Position numbers and translations under genes: made by a program. From positions 1 through 33,940 of the forward strand of contig JAFGSX010000300.1 of the NCBI GenBank assembly GCA_016934455.1: DNA of 33,940 bases. The letters run 5' to 3'. Each line of letters starts with the position of its first letter. Positions within the stretch are counted from its first letter, which is position 1. Positions 8,053 through 19,762 of the stretch are shown here, piece by piece. This DNA comes from Deltaproteobacteria bacterium. Its GTDB lineage: Bacteria > Myxococcota > JACRCW01 > JAFGSX01. The notes beneath the pieces were generated by a model. The model worked only from the letters and a program-made list of their open reading frames with translations. It was not told the DNA's origin and ran no database searches.

Positions 8053-11000
8053 ATGTCGACCCTCATTCGATCGCTGTCGTCGTGTGCCGCGCTGTTCGCG
8101 CTGCTCGCGCTGGGGGCTGCCGCTTGCCCCGATGCCCCCGCGCGCGACGCCGCCGCCGCGAGCGAGGACGGGGCGTCGGCGGTGGCGCAGCTCGCCGTGG
8201 TGGACTGGAACGGCGCGTTCTCGGATGGCTGGAAGCAGTACCAGCAGCTCGTCGACGAGGACAAGTACGAGGCGGCAGCGGCGCTGGTCGAGCAGATGCT
8301 GGGGCAGGCCAAGCAGCGGCAGGACAGCGAGGAGCAGGTGCGCTGCCTGATCCGATGGACCCAGTTGCGCATGGCGCTGCACGGCTACGAGACCGCGGTC
8401 AAGTTCCTGATGGAGCAGCCGTGGCCGTCAGATCTGCTGTCGCAGACCGTGCTCAACCTCTACTACGGCTTTGCGCTGGTCAACTACGCCCAGTCTTACT
8501 CCTGGGAGGTCAACCGGCGCGAGCGCGTCGAGTCCAAGGAGAAGGTCGACCTCAAGGCGTGGACCATGGAGCAGATCTACGCCGAGGCGCAGCGCGCCTA
8601 CGAGCAGGTCTGGCAGCACCGCGATCAGCTCGACCTGCCGATCGGCAAGCTCTCCGACTACATCGAAAAGAACAGCTACCCCGGCGACATCCGGCCGACG
8701 CTGCGCGACGCTGTCAGCTACCTGCGGGTCGAGCTGCTCAGCCAGACCCAGGGTTGGCGACCCGAGCACCAGAACGAGATCTATCGGCTCGACCTGGCCA
8801 GCCTGCTTCGCCCGGCCGCGGCGCCTGCCGCCAGGCCGTCCGCCAAGCCAGCGGTCAATAGCGCGCCGGCGATCTCGCTGCTCGATCCGGAGGTGCACCC
8901 GATCGTCAAGATCGTCGCCATCCTCGATGATCTCGAGCGCTGGCACCTGGATCGCAAACAGAGGGCGGCGGCGCTGGAGGCCAGGCTGGCGCGGCTGCGC
9001 GTGCTGCAGCAGCACTTCAGCCGGGCCGTCGAGCGCGCCGCGATTCGGCGCGACCTAGAGCAGCACCTGGCCGGCCTGCGCGACCACGCCTGGTGGGCGA
9101 TGGGCATGGCCCAGCTCGCCGAGCTGGTGCAGTCCGAGGAGACCGCCGACAGCCTGGTGCGCGCGCGGCAGATCGCGCTCGACGGCGCCAAGGCCTTTCC
9201 CGACAGCGCGGGCGGCCAGCGCTGCCACCACGTCGTCAAGTCCATCGAACAGCCCGAGCTCAACCTGGCCGCGATGTCGCACGACGGCGTGGCCAAGCGT
9301 TCGATCGAGGTCAGGTACAAGAACCTGACCGCGGTCCACCTGCGCGCCTACGCGCTCGACCTGCAGAAGCTGATCGAGTCCCAGGACGACTACGAGCTGT
9401 TTCCCGACTACGACCAGACCACCAGGCTGCTCAAGACGCGGCCGGTGCACGAATGGTCGGTCGAGCTGCCGGCCACCACCGACTACAAACAGCACCGGCA
9501 GTTCGCGGTGCCGCCGATCAAGAAACCCGGATTTTACGTCGTCATCGGATCGGCCAAGAAGGACTTTGGCCGCGCCGACAACCAGATGCCGGCGGTCGAC
9601 ATCATCGTCGGCGATCTGGTGCTGGTGGCGCACCAGCGCCACGACGAGGTCGAGGCGACCGTGCTGTCGGGCGAGACCGGGAATCCGGTGGCCGGCGTCG
9701 AGGTGTCGCTCTACAAGTACGACTGGAACGTCCGCCACAAGGCGGTCGACCGCAAGACCACGCCGGCAACCGGCCAGGTGCGCTTCAGCCGCGATCGGGG
9801 ATCGTCATATTTCCTGCTGGCGCGGCGGGGCGATCAGATCGCCGTCGATCCCGACTACATCTACTTCCAGCGGCCCGGACGGGTATCCGAGCGCACCGCG
9901 ACCCTGCTGTTCACCGATCGCAGCATCTACCGGCCGGGTCAAAAGATCTTGTGGAAGGCGCTGGTCTATCGCGGTCGCTACGACGAGGCAAACTACCGGC
10001 TGGCTCCCAGAACGGCGGTCACCATCGCGCTCAAGGACGCCAACCACCAGACGGTCGAGAGCAAGAGCGTCGCCAGCAACGACTTCGGCACAGCGTCGGG
10101 CGAGTTCACAATCCCGGCCGGCCGCCTGCTCGGCCAGTGGCGGCTCGAGAGCTCGCTCGGGGGCACCGTCGGCGTGCGCGTCGAGGAGTACAAGCGACCC
10201 ACCTTCGAGACCAAGCTGCTCGACCCGGCGGCGCCGCTGCGCCTCAACATTCCAGCGCAGCTCAAGGCCGAGGCGCGCTACTACTTCGGGTTGCCGCTGA
10301 CCAGCGGCAGCGTCCGCTGGCGCGTGCAGCGGGTGCCCGTCTACCCCTGGTGGTACAGCTACTGGGGCTGGCACAGCGGCGGCACGGCCCCGCAGGTGGT
10401 CGCCACCGGTCAGGGTGCGCTGGGCGGCGACGGCCAGTTCGGGTTCAGCTTCACGCCGGCTGCGGACGAGCGCAGCGGCGACAGCGCGCGCGACGTCAGC
10501 TACAGCTACACCGTCCAGGTCGACATCACCGACGAGGGTGGCGAGACGCGCTCGGCCAGCCGCAGCTTCCGCGTCGGCTTTGTCGCGGTCGAGGCCCGCG
10601 TCGAGAGCGACACCGCGTTCATGCTCGACAACGTCGCCGGCGTCATGACCATCACCCGCACCGACCTGGACGGCACGCCGGCGCCGGGCGCGGGCGCCTA
10701 CACGCTGGTCGAGCTGACGCAGCCGGCGACGACGGTGCTGCCCGCGGACCAGCCGCTGCCGCCGCCGCCCGCGGCGACCGGCGCGGCGTCGCTGCGCACC
10801 GAGGGCGACAACCTGCGGCCGCGCTGGGAGACCGACTACCAGCCCGAGGCTGTCGTGCGCGAGTGGAAGGACGGCCGGCCGCTGGCGAGCGGGGCGCTCG
10901 CTCACGACGCCAAGGGCGTGGCCGAGGTCAAGCTGCCGGCGCTGGCCGCGGGCAGCTACCGGCTCCAGTACGAGACGACCGACGCCTTTGGCGCCAAATA

Positions 11001-14000
11001 CCGGACCAGCAAGGAGTTCCTGGTCGCCGGCAAGCAGCAGAGCGTGATGCTGCCGGCGCTGCTGCTGGTCGAACGGTCGTCGGTGGAGGTGGGCGGGACC
11101 GCGCGCATCGTCGCGCTCAGCGGCCTCCGGGACCAGACGTTGTTCCTCGACCTCTATCGCGAGGGCAAGCGCACTCGCCGCGTGCCGCTGGTCGCCGGCC
11201 AGAGCCCGACCCTGATCGAGCTGCCGGTCACCGAGGCCGAGCGCGGCGGATTCGGTATCACGCTGTGGGGCGAGCGCGACCACCAGTTCTTCCAGCTCAG
11301 CGAGAGCGTGATGGTGCCGTGGGACAACAAGCAGCTCAGCGTCGAGTACGCCACCTTCCGCGACCTGCTGCGACCGGGCCAGAAGGAGAAGTGGACGGTC
11401 AAGGTCAAGGGGCCGGGCGGCCGCGACGTCACCGCCCGCGCGGTCGAGATCCTGGCCTACATGTACGATCGCAGCCTCGACGCCTTTGTGCCGCATCACC
11501 CGGCCTCTCCGCTGTCGCTCTATCCGACGCGCACCGGCGTCACCTGGGGCCGTAGCTGCCTGGGCCAGGCGCACACCGCGTGGGTCGAGGCCGACGGTTT
11601 CAGCCCGCCGCCGGGGTATCCGTCGCCGGTCGACGACCAGCTCAAGTTCTACTCCGGCTACGGCATCGGCGGGCCGGGGGGGTACGGCGGCGGCCGCGGC
11701 TCCCGCGGGATGGTGATGGCCGAGGGCGCGCCCGTGGCGCGCGAGGGGGTGCGGCGGCGGATGGCGCGCGAGGACTCCCTCGAGGAGAGCAAGTCCGAGG
11801 CGAAGAAGGCAAAACCCATGGCCATGCCGGCCAGCCCGGCCGCCTCGGTGACGCGAGACGAGGCGCCGGCCGAGAAGAGCGCCGAGGAGGCCGACGGCAC
11901 GCGGGGGCCGGCCGAGGCGCCAGCGGTGGAGCTGCGCAGCGACTTTTCGGAGACCGCGTTCTGGCAGCCGCACCTGCTGGTCGGCGGCGACGGCGGCGTC
12001 AGCTTCGAGTTCAGCGTGCCCGACTCGGTGACGTCGTGGAATGTCTGGGCGCACGCGGTCACCCGCGACCTGATGGCGGGCTCGGTCAAGAAGGAGTCGC
12101 GCACGGTCAAGGATCTGATGGTGCGACCCTACCTGCCGCGCTTCCTGCGCGAGGGCGACCAGGCCGCGATCAAGGTCGTCGTCAACAACGCCTCCGAGGG
12201 CGAGCTCCGGGGCAAGCTCGACTTCGACATCGTCGACCCCGAGACCGGCCAGAGCCTGCTCGGCCAGTTCGGCCTCAAGCCGGCGCAGGCCAAGGCCCAG
12301 CCCTTTGCCGCGCCCAAGGGGAGCAGCGCCAACCTGACCTTCGCGCTGGTCACGCCGGCGCGGGTCGGCCCGATCGCGTTCAAGGTGACCGCCACCTCGG
12401 GCAACCTGAGCGACGGCGAGCTGCGGCCGATCCCGGTGCTGCCCGGCCGCATGCACCTGATGCAGTCGCGCTTTGCCACGCTCAAGGACGCGTCGAGGCG
12501 CGAGCTCAAGTTCGCCGACCTGGCCCGCGACGACGATCCGTCGCTGATCAACGAGCAGCTCGTGGTCACCCTCGACGCGCAGCTCTTCTACTCGGTGCTG
12601 AGCGCGCTGCCCTACCTGGTCAACTACCCCTACGAGTGCACCGAGCAGACGCTCAACCGCTTCGTGTCGACGGGCATTCTGGCCTCGCTGTACGGTCGCT
12701 ACCCGGCGATCGAGCGCATGGCAAAAGAATTCAGCAAGCGCGACACCATGCTCGAGCAGTGGGACCAGCCCGACCCCAACCGCAAGATGGCGCTCGAGGA
12801 GACGCCGTGGGTGATCGAGGCCAAGGGCGGTGGCGTCGACAATAAAGACTTGCTCAACGTGCTCGATCCGCGCATCACCCGCGCGCAGCGCGACAGCTCG
12901 CTGGCCAAGCTGCGCAAGGCGCAGACCTCGAGCGGCGGCTTTCCCTGGTTCCCGGGCGGACCGCCGTCGCCGTACATGACGCTCTATCTCCTGTACGGGT
13001 TCAGCAAGGCGATCGAGTTCGGCGTCGAGGTGCCGCGCGACCTGGTGCAGCGAGGCTGGAACTACCTGCACCGCCACTATGTCGACGAGCTGGTGCGCGA
13101 ATGCATGGCTCGCGACGCCTGCTGGGAGACCATCACCTTTCTCAACTACGTGCTCAGCAACTATCCCGACACCTCGTGGAGCGGCGGCGTGTTCAGCGAC
13201 GCCGAGCGCAAGCAGATGCTCGACTTCAGCTTCAGGCACTGGAAGCAGCACGCGCCCTATCTCAAGGGCTACCTGGCGCTGACGCTCAAGCGCATGGGGC
13301 GCGAGGCCGACGCCCGGCTGGTCTGGGCCAGCGTGCTCGACTCGGCCAAGACCGCCGAGGACCAGGGCACCTTCTGGGCGCCCGAGGACCGCGGCTGGCT
13401 CTGGTACAACGACAGCATCGAGACCCACGCCTTCGCCATCCGCACCACCATGGAGCTGCTGCCGCAGGAGCCCAAGCTCGACGGCATGGTGCTCTGGATC
13501 TTTTTGAACAAGAAGCTCAACCACTGGAAGTCGACACGCGCCACGGCCGAGGTGATCTATTCGCTGGCCCACTATCTCAAGCAGACCGAGCAGCTCGGCG
13601 TGCGCGAGGAGGCCAAGGTCACCATCGGCGACCAGCAGACCCAGTTCGCCTTCGAGCCCGACCAGTACACCGGCCAGAAGAACCAGATCGTGGTGCCTGG
13701 CGAAAAGGTCGACGCCAAGAAATCGTCCACAATCGTCGTCGAGAAGGCGACCAAGGGTTATCTGTTCGCGTCGGCCACCTGGCATTTCTCGACCGAAAAA
13801 ATGCCGACCGAGGATCGCGGCGACTTTTTGGCCATCTCGCGCAGCTACTTCCGGCGCGACACCCAGGGCCGCGAGGCCACGCTCAAGCCGCTCAAGGAGG
13901 GCGCGGCGGTGCGGGTCGGCGACGAGGTCGAAGTGCAGGTGTCGCTCAAGACCAAGCACCAGATGGAGTACGTGCACCTGCGCGATCCGCGGCCGGCCGG

Positions 14001-14265
14001 CTTCGAGCCGTCCAGCAACGTCTCGCGCCACAAGTGGGATCTGGGCATCTACTGGTACGAGGAGGTGCGCGACAGCGGCCAGAACTTCTTCTTCGAGTGG
14101 CTGCCCCAGGGCGAGTACACCTTCAAGTACCGCATCCGCGCCGCCACCGCCGGCACCTTCAAGGCGGCGCCGGCCACGGCCCAGCCGATGTACGCGCCCG
14201 AGTTTGCCGCCTACTCGGCGGGCTCGGTGATCGCGGTGCAGCCGGCAGCGGCACCGGCCAAGTAG
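8053..14265 (+). CDS. Alpha-2-macroglobulin family protein (bacterial, thioester-containing), exported
   Basis: About 2070 aa; signal peptide MSTLIRSLSSCAALFALLALGAAAC; MG-domain strings (YRPGQKILWKALVYRGRY, VEEYKRPTFE); SETAFWQPHLLVGGDGGVSFEFSVPDSVTSWNVWAHAVT; thioester motif YPYECTEQTLNRF; Gly/Ala/Met-rich insert near 11650-11900. Confidence 0.93.
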   Translation: MSTLIRSLSSCAALFALLALGAAACPDAPARDAAAASEDGASAVAQLAVVDWNGAFSDGWKQYQQLVDEDKYEAAAALVEQMLGQAKQRQDSEEQVRCLIRWTQLRMALHGYETAVKFLMEQPWPSDLLSQTVLNLYYGFALVNYAQSYSWEVNRRERVESKEKVDLKAWTMEQIYAEAQRAYEQVWQHRDQLDLPIGKLSDYIEKNSYPGDIRPTLRDAVSYLRVELLSQTQGWRPEHQNEIYRLDLASLLRPAAAPAARPSAKPAVNSAPAISLLDPEVHPIVKIVAILDDLERWHLDRKQRAAALEARLARLRVLQQHFSRAVERAAIRRDLEQHLAGLRDHAWWAMGMAQLAELVQSEETADSLVRARQIALDGAKAFPDSAGGQRCHHVVKSIEQPELNLAAMSHDGVAKRSIEVRYKNLTAVHLRAYALDLQKLIESQDDYELFPDYDQTTRLLKTRPVHEWSVELPATTDYKQHRQFAVPPIKKPGFYVVIGSAKKDFGRADNQMPAVDIIVGDLVLVAHQRHDEVEATVLSGETGNPVAGVEVSLYKYDWNVRHKAVDRKTTPATGQVRFSRDRGSSYFLLARRGDQIAVDPDYIYFQRPGRVSERTATLLFTDRSIYRPGQKILWKALVYRGRYDEANYRLAPRTAVTIALKDANHQTVESKSVASNDFGTASGEFTIPAGRLLGQWRLESSLGGTVGVRVEEYKRPTFETKLLDPAAPLRLNIPAQLKAEARYYFGLPLTSGSVRWRVQRVPVYPWWYSYWGWHSGGTAPQVVATGQGALGGDGQFGFSFTPAADERSGDSARDVSYSYTVQVDITDEGGETRSASRSFRVGFVAVEARVESDTAFMLDNVAGVMTITRTDLDGTPAPGAGAYTLVELTQPATTVLPADQPLPPPPAATGAASLRTEGDNLRPRWETDYQPEAVVREWKDGRPLASGALAHDAKGVAEVKLPALAAGSYRLQYETTDAFGAKYRTSKEFLVAGKQQSVMLPALLLVERSSVEVGGTARIVALSGLRDQTLFLDLYREGKRTRRVPLVAGQSPTLIELPVTEAERGGFGITLWGERDHQFFQLSESVMVPWDNKQLSVEYATFRDLLRPGQKEKWTVKVKGPGGRDVTARAVEILAYMYDRSLDAFVPHHPASPLSLYPTRTGVTWGRSCLGQAHTAWVEADGFSPPPGYPSPVDDQLKFYSGYGIGGPGGYGGGRGSRGMVMAEGAPVAREGVRRRMAREDSLEESKSEAKKAKPMAMPASPAASVTRDEAPAEKSAEEADGTRGPAEAPAVELRSDFSETAFWQPHLLVGGDGGVSFEFSVPDSVTSWNVWAHAVTRDLMAGSVKKESRTVKDLMVRPYLPRFLREGDQAAIKVVVNNASEGELRGKLDFDIVDPETGQSLLGQFGLKPAQAKAQPFAAPKGSSANLTFALVTPARVGPIAFKVTATSGNLSDGELRPIPVLPGRMHLMQSRFATLKDASRRELKFADLARDDDPSLINEQLVVTLDAQLFYSVLSALPYLVNYPYECTEQTLNRFVSTGILASLYGRYPAIERMAKEFSKRDTMLEQWDQPDPNRKMALEETPWVIEAKGGGVDNKDLLNVLDPRITRAQRDSSLAKLRKAQTSSGGFPWFPGGPPSPYMTLYLLYGFSKAIEFGVEVPRDLVQRGWNYLHRHYVDELVRECMARDACWETITFLNYVLSNYPDTSWSGGVFSDAERKQMLDFSFRHWKQHAPYLKGYLALTLKRMGREADARLVWASVLDSAKTAEDQGTFWAPEDRGWLWYNDSIETHAFAIRTTMELLPQEPKLDGMVLWIFLNKKLNHWKSTRATAEVIYSLAHYLKQTEQLGVREEAKVTIGDQQTQFAFEPDQYTGQKNQIVVPGEKVDAKKSSTIVVEKATKGYLFASATWHFSTEKMPTEDRGDFLAISRSYFRRDTQGREATLKPLKEGAAVRVGDEVEVQVSLKTKHQMEYVHLRDPRPAGFEPSSNVSRHKWDLGIYWYEEVRDSGQNFFFEWLPQGEYTFKYRIRAATAGTFKAAPATAQPMYAPEFAAYSAGSVIAVQPAAAPAK

Positions 14266-14268
14266 CGG

Positions 14269-16443
14269 TCATTGGCCAGAGGCGGCGCGCCGTTCCCCTC
14301 GACCAGGGCGCGGTTTCGGCCGTCGGACAGAGAGGCCGGCGACGACCAGCGCGGCCAGCCCGATCGCCCCGGCCGCCGATCCGGTGGTGAGGTCGCGGCC
14401 AGCCGCGCAGGCGCAACCGCCAGAACAGTTTGCGCCCCGGTCCGGCGGGCCGGGCTGGAGACCGCTTTCCGCGGCGCTGCCATCGCCATTTTCCCTCGCG
14501 TCTCGATTCGATCCGCGGTCGCCGATCGATCCCGCGTCTCGACTCGATCCGCCGTCGGCGCCCGTTCCACCGTCGCCGCAGGTCGTGCAGCCGGCGTCGG
14601 CAATCGTCGCCTGGACGGTGAAGACCACCAGGTCCGACACCGCCCGCCGGTTGCAGCCGTCGGCAAACAGCTTGCAGTAATAGGTGCCGTCGGCGAGGTC
14701 TTCGAGCACGGTCTGGTTGACCGCGGTGACCACGGAATTGGCCACGTCGACAACGGCGAAGCCGCCGGCGACAGATAGCGTTGGATCGCGGGTCACGTTG
14801 AGGTAGAGCTGCTGGGCCCGGGAGGGAGCGCTCCAGGCCAGGGTCGCGCGGCGGCCGGAGACCGTGGCCTGCAGCAGCGGCGGCTGCACCCAGCAGACCA
14901 CCTCGTCCAGGGTCTGCCTGACCGCCGCGTGGTCGACGACGACAAAGGCGTTGATGAGCTTGTTGTGGTGGCGCTGGGTGAACTGGCGGATGGCGTCGGC
15001 CCAGGCCGCGCCGCCCGGTCCACCCCATTCGGACACGGCCCAGGCGGTCTCTGCGGTCTGGCCGAGCGTGCTCTCCAGACCGGCCATGCCGTCCGGACCG
15101 CTGGCGCCGGTGTAAAAAGAAAAACCCGGATGGGCGTACGGCGTCAACGCGGCGTCGGTCCCGGCGAAGAGCAGACTGGGATGAGCGGCCGGGTTGTCGT
15201 CGGCGCCGATGTGCAGAAATATCTTGCGCCGGGGGATGCCGATCTCGACCAGCGCCCGGGCCTGGGCGTCCATGTGAATTTGCAGGGCGGCGGTTAGCTG
15301 CTGTGCGGTGAGCGCGCCGCTGCTGCCCAGGCCGGCCGTGGCCACCGCCGCATAGCCCACCTGCCGCGCATTGGAAAACGGATTGCAGTTGGCCGAGCCG
15401 CTGGTGCAGACCGCCTCGTCGACGGGGTAGAAGTAATTGATACCGATGCTGGTCTCCCAGCCCAGCCGGATGCCGGCGAACAGGTATTTTTTTTCGGCGG
15501 CCAGACCCAGATGCCATTCGCGGATGACCGCGCCCAGGGTCTGCAGCGCTTGCTGGTTGGCGGCGATGACCGCCGGGCTGGTGAGGTTGGGGTGGGGCTC
15601 GGACAGCTTGAACGGCGAGCCCCAGTTGCGCCAGCCGAACTGGACCGCGTCGCTCTGGCTCCAGCTCGTCCACTCCACGTTGGCGCGGTTGGCGGGGTTG
15701 TAGCCGGGACCGGCGGAATCCCAGTAGTTCCACAGGTCGGGCCGGCCGCGCCACCACTCGAAGCCGTCGAGGCCGATGAGCACCGGCAGGTCGGCCTCCT
15801 CGGCCACCGCGAGCAGCCGCTGCAGGATCGGCACAAAGGAGGCGGCGTCGGCGACAAAGGTGTAGGGGATGACAAAACCGAAGGCCAGCTTCTTGTTCGG
15901 ATGGAGCCCGCGGGTTTGCACCTTGTTGTCGATCAGGTCGAGCAGATCGGCGGTCTGGATGGTGGCCGCGTCGAACGGGTCCCAGCCGTATTCCGAATAG
16001 GAGCCGCCGGGCCAGCCGATGTTGACGACGAAGTAGTGGGGGTCGACGCTGACCTCGCCGACCACCAAGCTCTGGACCGGGCTGCTCGCGCGCTGGACAG
16101 GATTGCAGCCGTCTGCCACCACCCGCCAGTACAGGGTCTCGCCGATCCGCGGCAGAAAGCGCGCCAGCTCGCCGCTGTAGGTGTGGGTTCCGTCGTCGGC
16201 CCAGTTGATCACGTCGATCACCCGGTCCAGGTCGGGGCTGGTCGACACGTTGAGATACAGGGTGTCGTTGTTGGCGCCGGCGGCCCATGAAAAATCCGGG
16301 GGGCAGGTGACGCGTCGGCCGTCGATCGGCAGCAGCGCCTGGGGCGCGCCGACCTGGCATTGCGCGCTGCCGCGCCCGGGCTGCACCGACGCGGCGACGA
16401 TCAGGCTGACGATCAGAACCGACGGGTGCCCGCGCAGCGACAT
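14269..16443 (-). CDS. Secreted TIM-barrel-like (glycoside-hydrolase-like) protein with MYXO-CTERM-like C-terminal tail
   Basis: Signal peptide MSLRGHPSVLIVSLIVAASVQPGRGSAQC; central LPVLIGLDGFEWWRGRPDLWNYWD...FAGIRLGWETSIGINYFYP; C-terminus CSGGCACAAGRDLTTGSAAGAIGLAALVVAGLSVRRPKPR (Cys motif, hydrophobic helix, Arg-rich end). Confidence 0.65.
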   Translation of the reverse strand: MSLRGHPSVLIVSLIVAASVQPGRGSAQCQVGAPQALLPIDGRRVTCPPDFSWAAGANNDTLYLNVSTSPDLDRVIDVINWADDGTHTYSGELARFLPRIGETLYWRVVADGCNPVQRASSPVQSLVVGEVSVDPHYFVVNIGWPGGSYSEYGWDPFDAATIQTADLLDLIDNKVQTRGLHPNKKLAFGFVIPYTFVADAASFVPILQRLLAVAEEADLPVLIGLDGFEWWRGRPDLWNYWDSAGPGYNPANRANVEWTSWSQSDAVQFGWRNWGSPFKLSEPHPNLTSPAVIAANQQALQTLGAVIREWHLGLAAEKKYLFAGIRLGWETSIGINYFYPVDEAVCTSGSANCNPFSNARQVGYAAVATAGLGSSGALTAQQLTAALQIHMDAQARALVEIGIPRRKIFLHIGADDNPAAHPSLLFAGTDAALTPYAHPGFSFYTGASGPDGMAGLESTLGQTAETAWAVSEWGGPGGAAWADAIRQFTQRHHNKLINAFVVVDHAAVRQTLDEVVCWVQPPLLQATVSGRRATLAWSAPSRAQQLYLNVTRDPTLSVAGGFAVVDVANSVVTAVNQTVLEDLADGTYYCKLFADGCNRRAVSDLVVFTVQATIADAGCTTCGDGGTGADGGSSRDAGSIGDRGSNRDARENGDGSAAESGLQPGPPDRGANCSGGCACAAGRDLTTGSAAGAIGLAALVVAGLSVRRPKPRPGRGERRAASGQ
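14497..14568. repeat. Imperfect 36-bp tandem repeat coding for a 12-aa linker repeat
   Basis: CGCGTCTCGATTCGATCCGCGGTCG... (14497) is followed 36 bp later by CGCGTCTCGACTCGATCCGCCGTCG (14533); encodes the SSRDAGSIGDRG/SNRDARENGDGS-type linker. Confidence 0.6.
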
Positions 16444-16487
16444 TATCTCGACCCCAGTGATCGCGGCGCCGCCGGCGGGCAGACGAC

Positions 16488-18797
<2,310 letters not shown>

Positions 18798-18824
18798 GCC
18801 GTGCGCTCCTCGCGCTCGGCGATC

Positions 18825-19688
18825 TTACCAGCTTTGCCCGATCTGATGCTCGATCTTACCGAAGTCCGGCGGCTCCGGCGGAATTACGGCGTACGCGATG
18901 GCGGCTGCAGCGCCCGCACCGACGAGGAGGAGCGCAGCGGAGCCGGCGATGATCCAGGGCCAAGGTGCTTCGCCCGGCGCTGCTTCTTGCTCGACGGCGG
19001 CTACCTCTGCGGTCTGCTCCGCCACCCGCAACGGGGTGGCCGCGGTGCCGGTGTTGCGCAGCGTGTTCCCGTTGGCGTCGCGCAGCTCGAGATAGTATTC
19101 GAGGACCGCCGGCTCCGGTACCTCGTTGCGGTTCACGGTGAAGAGCACTTCGCCGCGCTCGCGTTGCTCGGCGACCCGGTAGGTCGGATTGTCCGCGCTG
19201 CGCCGCATCAGCCAGACCCCCTGCGCCATGCCGAGCGAATCGGTATCCCAGCGCACCCGCAACTCCAGCCCGCCGGTCGCCGGCCAGTGCTGGACCGGGG
19301 CGTGCTCGAGGAAGCACGGCTGAAGCTTGGAAAAATTGGCCTGCGCGTCGATGAACGGCCGCTGCACCTTGGGCGAGACGTCCGCCGGGACGCTCGCCTT
19401 GGGGTCGATGAGCAGCATGCGCGTGAAGAGATCGACGGCCTCGTCGGTGCGATTGGAGGAGGCCGCGATGATGCCGAGCCTGAGGTGGATCTCGGACAAC
19501 GCGGCCGCCTGGTTGCCGCCCTTGGCCAGCGCTTCGAGGTAGGCGGCCTCGGCCTCGTTGTAACGCAGCTCGATAAAAGCCGCGCGCGCGCGCTGCAGCG
19601 CTGCGTCTTCCGCGCGATCGCTGGTCGGCTGCGCCACCGCCGCCATCGTCAGAGCGATGACTGCCTGAGCCAGAGCCGCGAGCGCCAT
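18825..19688 (-). CDS. TPR-containing membrane protein
   Basis: N-terminal signal/TM; TPR-like AAFIELRYNEAEAAYLEALAKGG..EIHLRLGIIAASSNRTDEAVDLFTRMLLIDP; C-terminal TM WPWIIAGSAALLLVGAGAAAAIAYAVI. Confidence 0.7.
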   Translation of the reverse strand: MALAALAQAVIALTMAAVAQPTSDRAEDAALQRARAAFIELRYNEAEAAYLEALAKGGNQAAALSEIHLRLGIIAASSNRTDEAVDLFTRMLLIDPKASVPADVSPKVQRPFIDAQANFSKLQPCFLEHAPVQHWPATGGLELRVRWDTDSLGMAQGVWLMRRSADNPTYRVAEQRERGEVLFTVNRNEVPEPAVLEYYLELRDANGNTLRNTGTAATPLRVAEQTAEVAAVEQEAAPGEAPWPWIIAGSAALLLVGAGAAAAIAYAVIPPEPPDFGKIEHQIGQSW

Positions 19689-19762
19689 TTTGTCACCCCC
19701 GTTTCGCCAGGAATGCCATCATACTACCACCGGCCGGGAGAGCGCACCAGGAGACGCCGGAC

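Noticed and set aside
7158-8372. N-terminal extension of the 900-aa ORF carrying GT2
   Set aside because: Extension overlaps DUF1460 and the A2M start out of frame; ATG at 7157 with 4-bp overlap is a better start.
9093-11555. 820-aa plus-strand ORF inside A2M
   Set aside because: Out-of-frame shadow with low-complexity RRR/GA composition; the A2M frame has clear family motifs.
9805-14031. 1408-aa minus-strand ORF
   Set aside because: Antisense shadow of the A2M gene; high-GC third positions keep this frame open, composition is Arg/Ala/Leu/Gly-biased and no motif was recognised.
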